Source of the DNA: Candidatus Dojkabacteria bacterium
Lineage (GTDB): Bacteria > Patescibacteria > Dojkabacteria > SC72
Direction: 5' to 3'
NCBI GenBank assembly: GCA_023229785.1
Contig: JALNYV010000001.1
Location: 248,001-312,000, forward strand
Length of the DNA: 64,000 nucleotides
Numbering within the stretch: the stretch's first letter is position 1; each line of letters starts with the position of its first letter. The position numbers and the translations under genes were made by a program. Shown here piece after piece: positions 15,730-24,609 of the stretch. A model generated the notes under the pieces. The model had not been told where the DNA came from. It saw only the letters and a list, made by a program, of their open reading frames with translations, and ran no database searches.

Positions 15730-16500
15730 ATGAAAGAAATCCAATTAAAAGGACTAAACAAATTTAATCTATTTATGTCTGCAATGCATTTCATACAGGC
15801 AAGTGTAGTATATTTTTTAAGTAGTCCTGATAAAGGACAGGTTCCTATTACTTTGAGTTACTTAAGATTTGATCCAGTTCTAACCAAACTATTCCCAGCA
15901 ACAACCGAATTATTTACAGTTAACTTGGCATGGTTTGTAATAGCATTCTTTTTACTAAGCTCACTTGCCCATTTATTCATTGCTACTGTTTACAGAAAGA
16001 AATATGAAAGTGATTTGACGATTGGAATAAACAAAGTACGTTGGTTTGAGTATGCACTAAGTGCGAGTGTAATGATGGTAGCAATTAGTTTGCTTTCAGG
16101 AATCTATGATTTATCAAGTTTGGTAATGATATTTGGATTGGATGCGATAATGAACCTACTGGGTCTTGCTATGGAGAAAGAAAATCAGGGAAAACCAATA
16201 ACAAATTGGTTAACATTCATTTTAGGTTCTATCGCAGGAATCATTCCTTGGGTAGTATTTGGAATATATGTTTATGGAACAAGCAAATTTGGTGAAGGAA
16301 ATATTCCGACATTTGTATATTGGATATATATTTCAATATTCATGTTTTTCAACAGTTTTGCAGTTAATATGGTATTACAATATAAAAAGATTGGACCTTG
16401 GAAAGACTATCTATTCGGAGAAAAAGCATATATTGTACTTAGCCTTGTTGCTAAATCATTGCTTGCATGGCAAGTATTTGCTGGAACTTTGAGACCGTAA
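15730..16500 (+). CDS. Heliorhodopsin
   Basis: This 256-residue, seven-helix retinal protein can be aligned from memory with heliorhodopsin 48C12 along its whole length. KVRWFEYALSASVMMVA matches helix C with the counterion glutamate at residue 107. GEKAYIVLSLVAKSLLAWQ matches helix G with the retinal-binding lysine at 242. FVYWIYISIFMFFNSFA matches helix F. Heliorhodopsins sit inverted in the membrane (N-terminus inside) and have slow photocycles without clear pumping, so a light-sensing or regulatory role is likely. No retinal or carotenoid gene is in the window. The gene stands alone between repeats R3 and R4. Confidence 0.95.
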   Translation: MKEIQLKGLNKFNLFMSAMHFIQASVVYFLSSPDKGQVPITLSYLRFDPVLTKLFPATTELFTVNLAWFVIAFFLLSSLAHLFIATVYRKKYESDLTIGINKVRWFEYALSASVMMVAISLLSGIYDLSSLVMIFGLDAIMNLLGLAMEKENQGKPITNWLTFILGSIAGIIPWVVFGIYVYGTSKFGEGNIPTFVYWIYISIFMFFNSFAVNMVLQYKKIGPWKDYLFGEKAYIVLSLVAKSLLAWQVFAGTLRP

Positions 16501-16515
16501 AGAATAGAAAGAATT

Positions 16516-16541
16516 TGGTTCCAGACCCATATGTCCCGTTT
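16516..16541. repeat. Dispersed repeat copy R4 (core only)
   Basis: TTGGTTCCAGACCCATATGT followed by CCCGTT matches the R1/R2 core with one change. It lies 15 nt after the heliorhodopsin stop, before the PQQ-propeller gene. Confidence 0.75.
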
Positions 16542-16612
16542 ATATTTCTCACTATATTCCATTTAAGATAACTTTAAATTTTTAAACATAGGTACTATAC
16601 TGTTTATTAACG

Positions 16613-18118
16613 ATGATAAAAGCTTTTTTTAAACGGTTCTGGTGGATATTTGTAATACTAGGAACTGTTACAATTACACTAATAATTTTTCTATTAATCA
16701 ATACAAAAGAAAATCACAAAGGGATAGGTTTATTTGAATCAGATAAGAATAAATTCAATGAGAGAATAGTCAAAACATTCCTTCCAGAAAGTGGTACCGC
16801 TTTTAAATATGCCTCTCCCATGCTTTACAATGAACATATATATATCGGGACCTCAGAAAGGATTGGTTATGACAACGCTCCTATATCCAAGATGAATGAT
16901 AACTTCTTCTATAAATTTGATTTAAATTTAAATGTTATCTGGAAATACTCATTGTATAAAAAAATGGTTACAGGAGGAGCAGTAATGGATAGTAACCACA
17001 ATTTATACTTTGTTGTTGAAGCGCTAAACGATAAAGATAACGCTAATAAAAAAGAACGAATATATACAACTGTATACTTAATGTCTCTTACTGAAGATGG
17101 TAATTTTAGATGGGAGAAACAGATATCTCAAACTGATGAATTTTGGGATCATGCATATATTACCCCTGCGATATCAATAGATAATATAGTCTATGTGGGT
17201 CAAGATCGTTTTTATGCATTTAATACAAACGGAGACATTCTTGCAAAATATCCTTCAGAAAATAATCTGAAAATTAGTAATTACGGAGGTGCACCAATAA
17301 TTGATAACCACGGCAATGTATACTTTGTTTCACCTGAGCCAATAGAAAATAAAAGCAGCAGTTTACAAAAAGACGAATTTGGGACAGAGACTATTAGGGC
17401 ATTCAAATTCTCTCCTATACTAAAAAATTTAGTGTGGTCAACAATAATGGGTAATGAATTGCTGGATAATGAAGGGGGAAACAGCAATGGAGGTGGAGGT
17501 CAAAAAACACGAAGTGTTGAATCCCCTCCTGCCTTTGGGATGGGGGGAAATAGCCTGTACGGAGCTGTTGGATGTACTATTAGTAAAGTTGACACAGCAA
17601 CAGGGGAATTGCTTTGGTCGATTAAGCCAGATGGAGCTACAGGACACTTTAATGCAAGTCCTGCAATAGATGCAGAAGATAATTTGTATATCGGTACGAA
17701 GTCGAATAATGAAAGTCGTTTTTATGCAATATCTTCAGCTGGTAAACAGCTTTGGAGAACCGATATCGGCTCAGATCTTTACAATTCCCCTATTTTAACT
17801 GATCAAGATACTATATATGTCGGTTCTGAAACAAATCCTAAAGGGAAGTTCCACATTCTAAATAGAAAAACTGGAGAAGAATTAATGGCAATATTTAATG
17901 ATAACGAAAGAAAAGTTCCAGATTTTTCTCACGATGCTATGCTTCTTTATAAGGGGTATGTATATGTTGGAGTACATTCTTCTGATAAAGACGATACAGG
18001 AGGGAATCCTAATCCTACTCTATATAAGATAAAAGTGGACGCTCAAGAATATCTCCACGGTGCTGCATGGCCAAGAATTTATAGTGGGAACATGAATAAT
18101 GGGAGGGTCGATAATTAG
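16613..18118 (+). CDS. Membrane-anchored PQQ-like beta-propeller protein
   Basis: This 501-residue protein has an N-terminal membrane anchor (about residues 10-30, WIFVILGTVTITLIIFLLI) and an extracytoplasmic beta-propeller. PQQ-type repeats of about 40 residues recur: DNLYIGTKSNNESRFYAIS, AGKQLWRTDIGSDLYNSPIL and DQDTIYVGSETN. These are typical of BamB/pyrrolo-quinoline-like propellers, but no enzyme active site is visible and a monoderm-like cell would not need BamB. A surface binding or scaffold role is more likely (inference). A glycine-rich GGNSNGGGGQ loop sits mid-protein. TATACT at 16596-16601 is a possible -10 box 11 nt from the start. The stop overlaps the convergent ligase gene. Confidence 0.75.
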   Translation: MIKAFFKRFWWIFVILGTVTITLIIFLLINTKENHKGIGLFESDKNKFNERIVKTFLPESGTAFKYASPMLYNEHIYIGTSERIGYDNAPISKMNDNFFYKFDLNLNVIWKYSLYKKMVTGGAVMDSNHNLYFVVEALNDKDNANKKERIYTTVYLMSLTEDGNFRWEKQISQTDEFWDHAYITPAISIDNIVYVGQDRFYAFNTNGDILAKYPSENNLKISNYGGAPIIDNHGNVYFVSPEPIENKSSSLQKDEFGTETIRAFKFSPILKNLVWSTIMGNELLDNEGGNSNGGGGQKTRSVESPPAFGMGGNSLYGAVGCTISKVDTATGELLWSIKPDGATGHFNASPAIDAEDNLYIGTKSNNESRFYAISSAGKQLWRTDIGSDLYNSPILTDQDTIYVGSETNPKGKFHILNRKTGEELMAIFNDNERKVPDFSHDAMLLYKGYVYVGVHSSDKDDTGGNPNPTLYKIKVDAQEYLHGAAWPRIYSGNMNNGRVDN

Positions 18119-19200
18119 AGAAATTTCTTTCTTCTAGCGGCAAGTATTACTTCAAATAAAGTATCTTCAAAGTTTACCCCATACATTTTTGGAACATTAT
18201 CTATTGCACTATGATATCCAAATGACGAGTTAATATTTATATCTATGAAATATGGCTTATTTTCTTTATCCAATCTAATATCATACTTTATATATCCACT
18301 TGCTTCAAAAATATTAAATACTTCCTCACAATATTTCTTAATTTTTCCTTTTGGATCGTCAAATTTTGCGTAGTCGTAAGCTTCCTCATTTGTCCAAACC
18401 TTATCCCAACTACATAAATCATATTTTCCATCCTTAAATTTTTTGTTAAACATCTTCTCTCCAATATATGTTTTTAATCCTGTCTCAGTTTCTATTACCA
18501 AGGCTGATAATTCTCTTCCATCAATAAACTCCTCAACAATTAAAGGACTTTTATATACAGAAAACATCTCACTCATTCTCTTGTTAAGCTCTGCTTCATT
18601 CTCGCATACTGACATATTCTCAATACCTATGCTCCCACCAATATGGGTATTTAATTTTACTATCAATGGATATTCCAAAGGCTTAGGAATATGATCATCC
18701 ATATCAGTAACAAAGGTATAGCCAGGAGTTGGCACATCATATTCTTTTAAAAGTTCCTTAGTTAAGAATTTGTTTGCATTCAAGTTCAATGAAGTACTAT
18801 TGCTACCAGTGTAGGATATGCCAAACAGTTCAAAGAAGGCGGGGATAGTATGAACCATATTCCCATCTCCTCTTACACTTTCAACCATATTTATTACAAG
18901 ATCTGTATCATCTTTCTTAATTGTATTTACAAATTCCTCGCCCCATTTATATACACTTGCACTAAACCCATACTTTTGAAGTATCTTACAAATTGTTTCC
19001 GCTCTTTCTTTAACATCACTATCCGAAATATATTCGTTTTCTGTATGGTAATACGAACGTTTATAATCAGTATGAAGTACGGCAATATGTCTAATATCTT
19101 TTAATAAAGGATGTTTCTTCCAATTATTTATAAGTGGAGGCTCTAGGTCGGTATTAGATTTATCATTCATTTTAGTTTTGGCTTTAAATATATTAAACAT
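18115..19200 (-). CDS. D-alanine-D-alanine ligase-like ATP-grasp protein
   Basis: This 361-residue ATP-grasp enzyme belongs to the D-Ala-D-Ala ligase group. Visible features are LVINMVESVRGDGN (N-terminal domain loop), YTGSNSTSLNLNANKFLTKELL (substrate and central region), PLIVKLNTHIGGSIGIEN (ATP-grasp loop), PLIVEEFIDGRELSALVIE and the metal-binding end YFIDININSSFGYHSA. In a true Ddl the last motif reads N-x-x-P-G; here SSFGYHS replaces it, so the substrate may differ. It could act in peptidoglycan or another ligation reaction in the cytoplasm. It stands alone and converges with the PQQ-propeller gene (4-nt overlap of stops). Confidence 0.7.
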   Translation of the reverse strand: MFNIFKAKTKMNDKSNTDLEPPLINNWKKHPLLKDIRHIAVLHTDYKRSYYHTENEYISDSDVKERAETICKILQKYGFSASVYKWGEEFVNTIKKDDTDLVINMVESVRGDGNMVHTIPAFFELFGISYTGSNSTSLNLNANKFLTKELLKEYDVPTPGYTFVTDMDDHIPKPLEYPLIVKLNTHIGGSIGIENMSVCENEAELNKRMSEMFSVYKSPLIVEEFIDGRELSALVIETETGLKTYIGEKMFNKKFKDGKYDLCSWDKVWTNEEAYDYAKFDDPKGKIKKYCEEVFNIFEASGYIKYDIRLDKENKPYFIDININSSFGYHSAIDNVPKMYGVNFEDTLFEVILAARRKKFL

Positions 19201-19320
19201 ATTGATTTAGTTTATAGCATAAAAGAAAACATTTAAATATATAACAGTGATAATTTTTTCTTGTTTACTATTTATCTTTCTTATACAATCTAAATACATA
19301 TAATTTTATATTTTTAAATT

Positions 19321-19806
19321 ATGGAAGAGAATATAAAAGAGTGTTGCCCAGAATTTAACCCTGCACTTTGGCAAGAAAAAGAGCATGTTTGGAAAGATAA
19401 ACTATTTGTTAGAGACTATGTTAAGCAGATATTTCATATTCCAATAAATATGGGAGCGGTAGTAACAAAGATGTTTGCAGATGTTGAAAAAGCTGGAGCA
19501 AGCCCTAAAATAGAAGACTTTTTAATGCTCGCTTACGACCCTTCCCCTTGGAAGTCTGAACTGTATATAACTGTTACAAAAGAAGTTGAGGGTATGGAGA
19601 ATGTGAAACTATCTGGAAAATATACTAGCAAGGTTTATGATGGTCCATTTAATAATATACCTAACTGGATAAAGGATTTTGATATTTATCTTAAAAATAA
19701 AAATCAAAAAGCTCTAAAATATTACTTCTACTACACTTATTGTCCTAAGTGTGCAAAAAAATATGGACATAACTATGTTGTAGCATTTGCACAAACGGAA
19801 GAATAG
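19321..19806 (+). CDS. GyrI-like small-molecule-binding family protein
   Basis: This 161-residue protein resembles a conserved family of GyrI-like/SHS2-fold proteins often labelled 'hydrolase'. It shows CCPEFNPALWQEKEHVWKDK near the N-terminus, IPINMGAVVTKMF, KLSGKYTSKVYDGPF and the C-terminal YFYYTYCPKCAKKYGHNYVV. The cysteine pairs near both ends could bind a metal, and the FYYTYCPKCAKKYGHNYVV block is the family's hallmark as I recall it. The ligand is unknown. It is a single gene with an AT-rich promoter region and no Shine-Dalgarno. Confidence 0.6.
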   Translation: MEENIKECCPEFNPALWQEKEHVWKDKLFVRDYVKQIFHIPINMGAVVTKMFADVEKAGASPKIEDFLMLAYDPSPWKSELYITVTKEVEGMENVKLSGKYTSKVYDGPFNNIPNWIKDFDIYLKNKNQKALKYYFYYTYCPKCAKKYGHNYVVAFAQTEE

Positions 19807-19841
19807 AAAGTGTTAATTTAATTGAGATGCGCCACAAAATC

Positions 19842-21515
19842 TTATATCAAAGCATCAATGGTCATCTTTATCTTGTTTATCCACTCGGATTCAGTACTCA
19901 CTCTCAAAGCAGAATCTGACATTTCATTAAGTAAATTCTTAAGCCAAACAGATTTTGGCTTATTTTTATTTGCAAAATTCAAAATTTTTATGAAATCTGC
20001 TATTTCGACAGGGATTATCTTCGCTACTCCTCCATAATATCCGATATTAGTTCTATGGAGCATAAAAAAGTATGCCAATGTCGCAGGATTCAACTTACTT
20101 GTTAAAAAAATACAATAAAGCTCTTTATTTTCTAATTGTTTTTTGTATAAACCATAATGCCTTCCAACTGGTTCCCCCTCCATTTCATACTGTTTCTGGC
20201 CAGTAGAAGTTGTTACCTCGACTATAAGAGAGAAATTTTCATACCTACAAACCATGTCTGCCATATTTCCTTTTGCTGTATCAACAGGATTACCAACTTC
20301 ATCAAGTCTTAGGTTCCCTTCGATTACTCCGTCATCAAGCATTTCAAAACTTCTCCATGTGTTCCACTCTAATAGTAAGGAAGGATCGAAGGCTTTCCTA
20401 TTTTGAATATCTTCAAATACTTTAATAATGTTCTCATGACAGTCATACGTTCTAAGCTTTCCCTTAAGAATCTCAATATTCATGTTTTTTCTTCTCTCAG
20501 TAATTTTAGCATGTAACTGTTTTAACTCACTAAGTGTTATTTCTTCAGTTATTTTCGTTTCGGGTGACAAAACAGAAATTTCTTTCAGTATCTGCGACTT
20601 GTCATCAGTTAATAAAACAGGAATTTCGTTATTAAAAAGATAATTCTCATAATCTTCTTCAGAAGTAAAACTCTGGGCTTCTCGTTTTACAGTATTTAGC
20701 AGATGTTGGATTTCTTCTTTCTTCTCTTGATTTATTACAAAATGATAAGTATTAAGTTCTAATTCTATTAATCCAGCACCTCTTAGATACCTTAATGAAG
20801 CGTCGGCATAATCTTTGAAATTTCTTTTCTTTGTTTTGATGAATTTTTCATAAGAGACTTCTTGATTTTGTCTGACTTTGTACTGCTCGTTTGATAAACT
20901 ATCTCGAAATGTATCACTCAAGCTTTGAGTATATATTTTATCAACATAAGTTTTATAACTTTCACTACTTTTATCTCTTTCTCTCTGCCTTTTTCTATCA
21001 TCAATAATGTTCTTTTTGATTTCATCATACTGAGCGATATTAATAAGTTTTATGAAATATATTGCTATTTCTTCTTTTTTTATATACCCAAGCTCAAATA
21101 TAAGTCTTAACAGTTCAAGATATGGCTTTATATTATATCGATTAGACTTGTCAACATGATAAGGAGAGGGTAATTGAAACTTCATTAACTGTCGTAATAA
21201 AATTTCTTCTGGATTATCTCCTAAAAACTCCTTTCCACTTGGTGTCAATTTTATTGTGGGTTTTAAATCGACAAACCCTAATGATTTCGGACCTCTAGTT
21301 ATTCGATCTCTTGCTGCTAAATCAAAGTTCAATTTAATTGTTCCTCTAAAAAAGTCGCTTTCAGACAGCAATTTAGCATATTCAGTTTGTGTTTTTGTAT
21401 TCCATATCTGTCCAGAGAAATTATCAATTAATAACTTAATCTCCTCTCTCATCTTGAACGGACTTCTGGGGGAAGTAACAAAAAATATATTGTTTTTCTT
21501 TGTAAGACTGGCCAT
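19842..21515 (-). CDS. AlwI-family type II restriction endonuclease
   Basis: This 557-residue protein matches the AlwI family of type IIS enzymes (AlwI itself recognises GGATC). N-terminal blocks are FFVTSPRSPFKMREEI and LAARDRITRGPKSLGFVDL. The catalytic region (about residues 375-465) contains WNTWRSFEMLDDG, NMADMVCRYENFSLIVEVTTS (D...E-x-T in place of ExK) and EGEPVGRHYGLYKKQL. It sits 2 nt downstream of a methyltransferase gene on the same strand, forming a restriction-modification operon in which the methylase is made first. Specificity is inferred from the family, not shown. Confidence 0.85.
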   Translation of the reverse strand: MASLTKKNNIFFVTSPRSPFKMREEIKLLIDNFSGQIWNTKTQTEYAKLLSESDFFRGTIKLNFDLAARDRITRGPKSLGFVDLKPTIKLTPSGKEFLGDNPEEILLRQLMKFQLPSPYHVDKSNRYNIKPYLELLRLIFELGYIKKEEIAIYFIKLINIAQYDEIKKNIIDDRKRQRERDKSSESYKTYVDKIYTQSLSDTFRDSLSNEQYKVRQNQEVSYEKFIKTKKRNFKDYADASLRYLRGAGLIELELNTYHFVINQEKKEEIQHLLNTVKREAQSFTSEEDYENYLFNNEIPVLLTDDKSQILKEISVLSPETKITEEITLSELKQLHAKITERRKNMNIEILKGKLRTYDCHENIIKVFEDIQNRKAFDPSLLLEWNTWRSFEMLDDGVIEGNLRLDEVGNPVDTAKGNMADMVCRYENFSLIVEVTTSTGQKQYEMEGEPVGRHYGLYKKQLENKELYCIFLTSKLNPATLAYFFMLHRTNIGYYGGVAKIIPVEIADFIKILNFANKNKPKSVWLKNLLNEMSDSALRVSTESEWINKIKMTIDALI

Positions 21516-21517
21516 TT

Positions 21518-22234
21518 TTAAATTCCTTTAAATTCTTTTATCCTTTTTTTGGCGAAGTTAATTGCCTCTGGTGAGATGTCACAACCCCAAAAATTATATT
21601 TATGATTTAATGCTGAAATTGCACTTGATCCGCTCCCCAAGAATGGATCACAGACATTACAATTTTTAAAACCACTTGCATCTAACATCATATCAAACAG
21701 CTCAACGGGCTTTTGTGTCGGATATTTTGCGTTGTGAAGTCGTTTGATACTCCAAACATCAGCATACTTTTGCGAAGATAATTTTCTAGCATTCTTGTTT
21801 GTAGCAAACATAATAAACTCATGTCTTCTCCTAAAATAATGTCCCATTCCAATATTTATCTTATCCCAAGTTATAATATTTTTTACTGAAAAATATTTTC
21901 TAACAACGTGCCCTAAAGATAAAAGAGAAAACGCATCAAACATGATATAGATGTGTCCGGTTTTTTTATTTAAGATCCTTTTACATTCAGAGAGAAATTT
22001 TTCATAATTTTCAATACTATCCTCAAACTCAGTAAACCATTTTGCGCCTACTGTGCCCTTCTGTTTGTAATTCCCTACAATTCTTCCCTTACCCAATTTC
22101 AAATGGTTATTCATTCCAGAATATGCAGGATCAGTTACAATTAAATCAATTGAGCCTTCATCTAAGGAAGATAAGAATTGAATACAGTCTGCTTGCTTAA
22201 TTACTAATTTAAGTTTTTTATTCAGTTTCTTCAT
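21518..22234 (-). CDS. DNA methyltransferase of the AlwI-type restriction-modification system
   Basis: This 238-residue beta-class amino-methyltransferase has its catalytic motif early (LIVTDPAYSGMNNHL, DPAY at about residues 35-38) and the SAM-binding motif late (CDPFLGSGSSAISAL, about 196-210). DPAY in place of DPPY is common in methylases partnered with AlwI-type enzymes. The gene is just upstream of the endonuclease (2-nt gap), so it should protect the host's own recognition sites. It has no target-recognition domain of obvious size, in keeping with a short recognition site. Confidence 0.87.
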   Translation of the reverse strand: MKKLNKKLKLVIKQADCIQFLSSLDEGSIDLIVTDPAYSGMNNHLKLGKGRIVGNYKQKGTVGAKWFTEFEDSIENYEKFLSECKRILNKKTGHIYIMFDAFSLLSLGHVVRKYFSVKNIITWDKINIGMGHYFRRRHEFIMFATNKNARKLSSQKYADVWSIKRLHNAKYPTQKPVELFDMMLDASGFKNCNVCDPFLGSGSSAISALNHKYNFWGCDISPEAINFAKKRIKEFKGI

Positions 22235-22406
22235 AACAACATTTTTGCTCTAAATTCTAGATATTTGTATGTGTATTATATCACCGAAAGAAGATAGAAA
22301 TAAGGAAGAAAGGAATATATTATGCAATTTTATATTTTATGCATTTATATAGGTTATTTAACAATTGTGATAAAATATAAGCAATAAATGAATTATTTAT
22401 ATAGCT

Positions 22407-22844
22407 ATGAAAAATTTTGAATCAATATATTTAAAACAACAAGAGCTTAGTTTGATGTGGAAAGAAAACAGAGGGAAGATCAAAATGAATGCAAAAGAAG
22501 CCGAACAAGTTCTTATGCAAGATAAATTTCTTAAGGGTTTTTTTGAAGATAGAGGGTTAACTATTCATCGAACTACAAACAGAGGAGAAGGTACAACTGT
22601 TGGAATGTTTTTATATTATTTTGAGGAAAACGGCCGTCTAGAAGCATTCTTCGAAGTTGATCCTGCTGATAGTATTCCGAAGTTAGTACCAATCTATTCA
22701 GTAACAGATTTTGAATTAGAATTTATTAAATCAGAAAGTGAAGAGGAAGCACCAACAAGAATGGTTAGGTTGTATCAAGGCGAAGAGATTGTATTTGAGG
22801 CTCAATTATATGAGGAATTATTATTAGATCAAGAGCGGATATAA
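22407..22844 (+). CDS. Hypothetical protein
   Basis: This 145-residue acidic soluble protein is not recognised. The first 45 residues are helical (LKQQELSLMWKENRGK). Residues 50-100 form likely strands (GTTVGMFLYYFEENGRLEAFF) and the tail is acidic (EEEAPTRMVRLYQGEEIVFE). There are no membrane spans or metal motifs. It is a single gene divergent from the restriction-modification operon, and its stop is 3 nt from the stop of the convergent cupin-like gene. A TAAAAT box lies at 22371-22376. Confidence 0.5.
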   Translation: MKNFESIYLKQQELSLMWKENRGKIKMNAKEAEQVLMQDKFLKGFFEDRGLTIHRTTNRGEGTTVGMFLYYFEENGRLEAFFEVDPADSIPKLVPIYSVTDFELEFIKSESEEEAPTRMVRLYQGEEIVFEAQLYEELLLDQERI

Positions 22845-22847
22845 ACA

Positions 22848-23345
22848 TTATTTCTTGAATGTAATATCGTTTGTATCTTGTGTTTCGTCAAATTCTGGGA
22901 AATCAAATATAACAAATACACAACCATTATCCCCAGCTTTGAATGAAAAGATATCAAAGTCTCCTACAACAATATACTCATCTTTTGAAGTATATTCTTT
23001 AATTTCTCCATCTCTTACGCAAATAAATGATCCGGAAACTACTCTATATACCCTTTTATTTATATGATTTTCTACTTTTCCAACATGTCTAATAAATGGG
23101 CTATGATATGCACCTGGTTTCATTTCTGCAACAGCAACTGAACATGAAAGATTCTTAATTAAATCTTCATCTCGTATAACTTCTACATCATAATTAAACA
23201 TTTTAGAAATAGCATCCCCTTTATAAATAGTTCCCCAAGGAACATCAGATGCTTCGCTTGAGTTTTTAAATATCAAATCAGTTATTTCCTTATCTGAAGT
23301 ACAGGAGAAATCATTGGAATAACTTTTAGTCTCGAGATTAATCAT
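22848..23345 (-). CDS. Cupin-like hypothetical protein
   Basis: This 165-residue protein looks like a single-domain cupin or RmlC-like beta-barrel. AEMKPGAYHSPFIRHVGKV (about residues 87-105) resembles cupin motif 1 with two histidines. YRVVSGSFICVRDGE and DIFSFKAGDNGCVFVIFDF supply the following strands and motif-2-like glycine turn. Such proteins bind sugars, small acids or metals, and the ligand here is unknown. It is a single gene convergent with the preceding one (3-nt spacing). Confidence 0.5.
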   Translation of the reverse strand: MINLETKSYSNDFSCTSDKEITDLIFKNSSEASDVPWGTIYKGDAISKMFNYDVEVIRDEDLIKNLSCSVAVAEMKPGAYHSPFIRHVGKVENHINKRVYRVVSGSFICVRDGEIKEYTSKDEYIVVGDFDIFSFKAGDNGCVFVIFDFPEFDETQDTNDITFKK

Positions 23346-23429
23346 AACTGATATTGATAATCTACAATGATGAATAAATTATACTACAGGTTACTGCAAA
23401 ATAGTATAAGATAATGGATTACTGCTTGG

Positions 23430-24485
23430 CTAATAATAGCTCATAATATATTTCAATGCTTTGAAGTTCACATCAGCCTCAGACCAAGTTCTAGATTCAA
23501 GTTCAACAGTCATGCCTCTAAAGCCTTTTTTATACATCCAATTAGCTAAATCTCCTGTTATTTTATACTCAAATGCACTACCCCCAGAGCTTTGGTCTAT
23601 ATATGTATATTTAGATTTAAGCGAATATGATTTTGCAATCTTTCTGGCTGATTTACCGTTGGGTAACACATAATCACCTGCACTATGGTATGTAATAGAT
23701 AGATACGGATTATATTGTCTAATTAAGCTTTGTATTGCCTTTATCTCAGGTTCTGAATTAGGGGTCTTTCCTCCCCCATGTTTAATTTTTGTATACCCTA
23801 TGTATGTTAAAGATTGCCAATCCCTCGTTTTAGAATTTCTATTTAAATCAACTCCGTGGGCATTAAACCTACTGTTTTTAATATATCCATCTACATTCAG
23901 TATTGGAACAAATACTAATTTAGAATCATCTGGAATTAAGGAAGGATTTGCCTTAAAGTTTTTCATTAGTTTGTTAACTAAAATAGAAGTGTTTTTTTCA
24001 TTTCCATGTATTGTCCCAATTAAAAGATATACCTGGCTACCCTCTCCTAATGAATATCCATATATACTTCTTCCTTTAACAGTTTTACCTATCTCAAATG
24101 TTTTGAATGAAGTATACTCAAATATTAAGTCATAGTCCGAAAGAGATACATTCGGAGTTGATGATTTTATATTTGCTACAACCAAATGATATGTTTTCTT
24201 CGGAAGATACTTTGTAAGTTTCGAAATTTCAAGAAAAGAACCGTTAGCAGTATAACTAGTATCAACAGAAATATCATTTTCAAAAAGCTGAATATTACTT
24301 CCCTCATCCAATACGATATCGTAACTATAATCTAATATTATTTTAAAACTATTTGTTGAGATAACGTTATTTGTAACATTAGATGTTGGAGTAACTACTA
24401 TTAAATCCTCTGCAAATGCAATAGAAAATGTGCCTAGTAGAAGGAATAAAACTGAAAAGAAAAGGTATTTGAAGATATTTTTCAT
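23430..24485 (-). CDS. Secreted M14-family zinc carboxypeptidase
   Basis: This 351-residue exported metallopeptidase has a signal peptide at residues 1-25 (YLFFSVLFLLLGTFSIAFA), an Ig-like domain at about 28-125 and an M14 catalytic domain from about 130. Zinc ligands are visible as GTIHGNEK (HxxE) and the later histidine in SITYHSAGD. The substrate arginine region is VDLNRNSKTRDW, and the catalytic glutamate lies in MTVELESRTW near the C-terminus. It may trim peptidoglycan peptides or environmental proteins (inference). A CATAAT hexamer lies 9 nt before the ATG. Confidence 0.88.
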   Translation of the reverse strand: MKNIFKYLFFSVLFLLLGTFSIAFAEDLIVVTPTSNVTNNVISTNSFKIILDYSYDIVLDEGSNIQLFENDISVDTSYTANGSFLEISKLTKYLPKKTYHLVVANIKSSTPNVSLSDYDLIFEYTSFKTFEIGKTVKGRSIYGYSLGEGSQVYLLIGTIHGNEKNTSILVNKLMKNFKANPSLIPDDSKLVFVPILNVDGYIKNSRFNAHGVDLNRNSKTRDWQSLTYIGYTKIKHGGGKTPNSEPEIKAIQSLIRQYNPYLSITYHSAGDYVLPNGKSARKIAKSYSLKSKYTYIDQSSGGSAFEYKITGDLANWMYKKGFRGMTVELESRTWSEADVNFKALKYIMSYY

Positions 24486-24609
24486 GAGAATAGAATTATG
24501 CTTTCGTCTTTTTAGGAATTAACTATATTACATACTACCATAATAACTAAGCATTAAGATTTTTATACATCTTTTACTTGTTTACATGATATTTAAATCT
24601 AATACTTTG

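Noticed and set aside
13809..16541. Integron gene cassettes with attC sites
   Set aside because: The repeats lack a GTTRRRY core and the paired R/L boxes of attC, and cassette genes lie on both strands.
13809..16541. CRISPR array
   Set aside because: Only four repeats, spaced 700-1000 bp apart with genes between them, and no cas genes in the window.
16516..16541. Repeat cores as real tRNA genes
   Set aside because: Only a T-arm-like hairpin is present; there is no acceptor 5' strand, D-arm or anticodon arm upstream.
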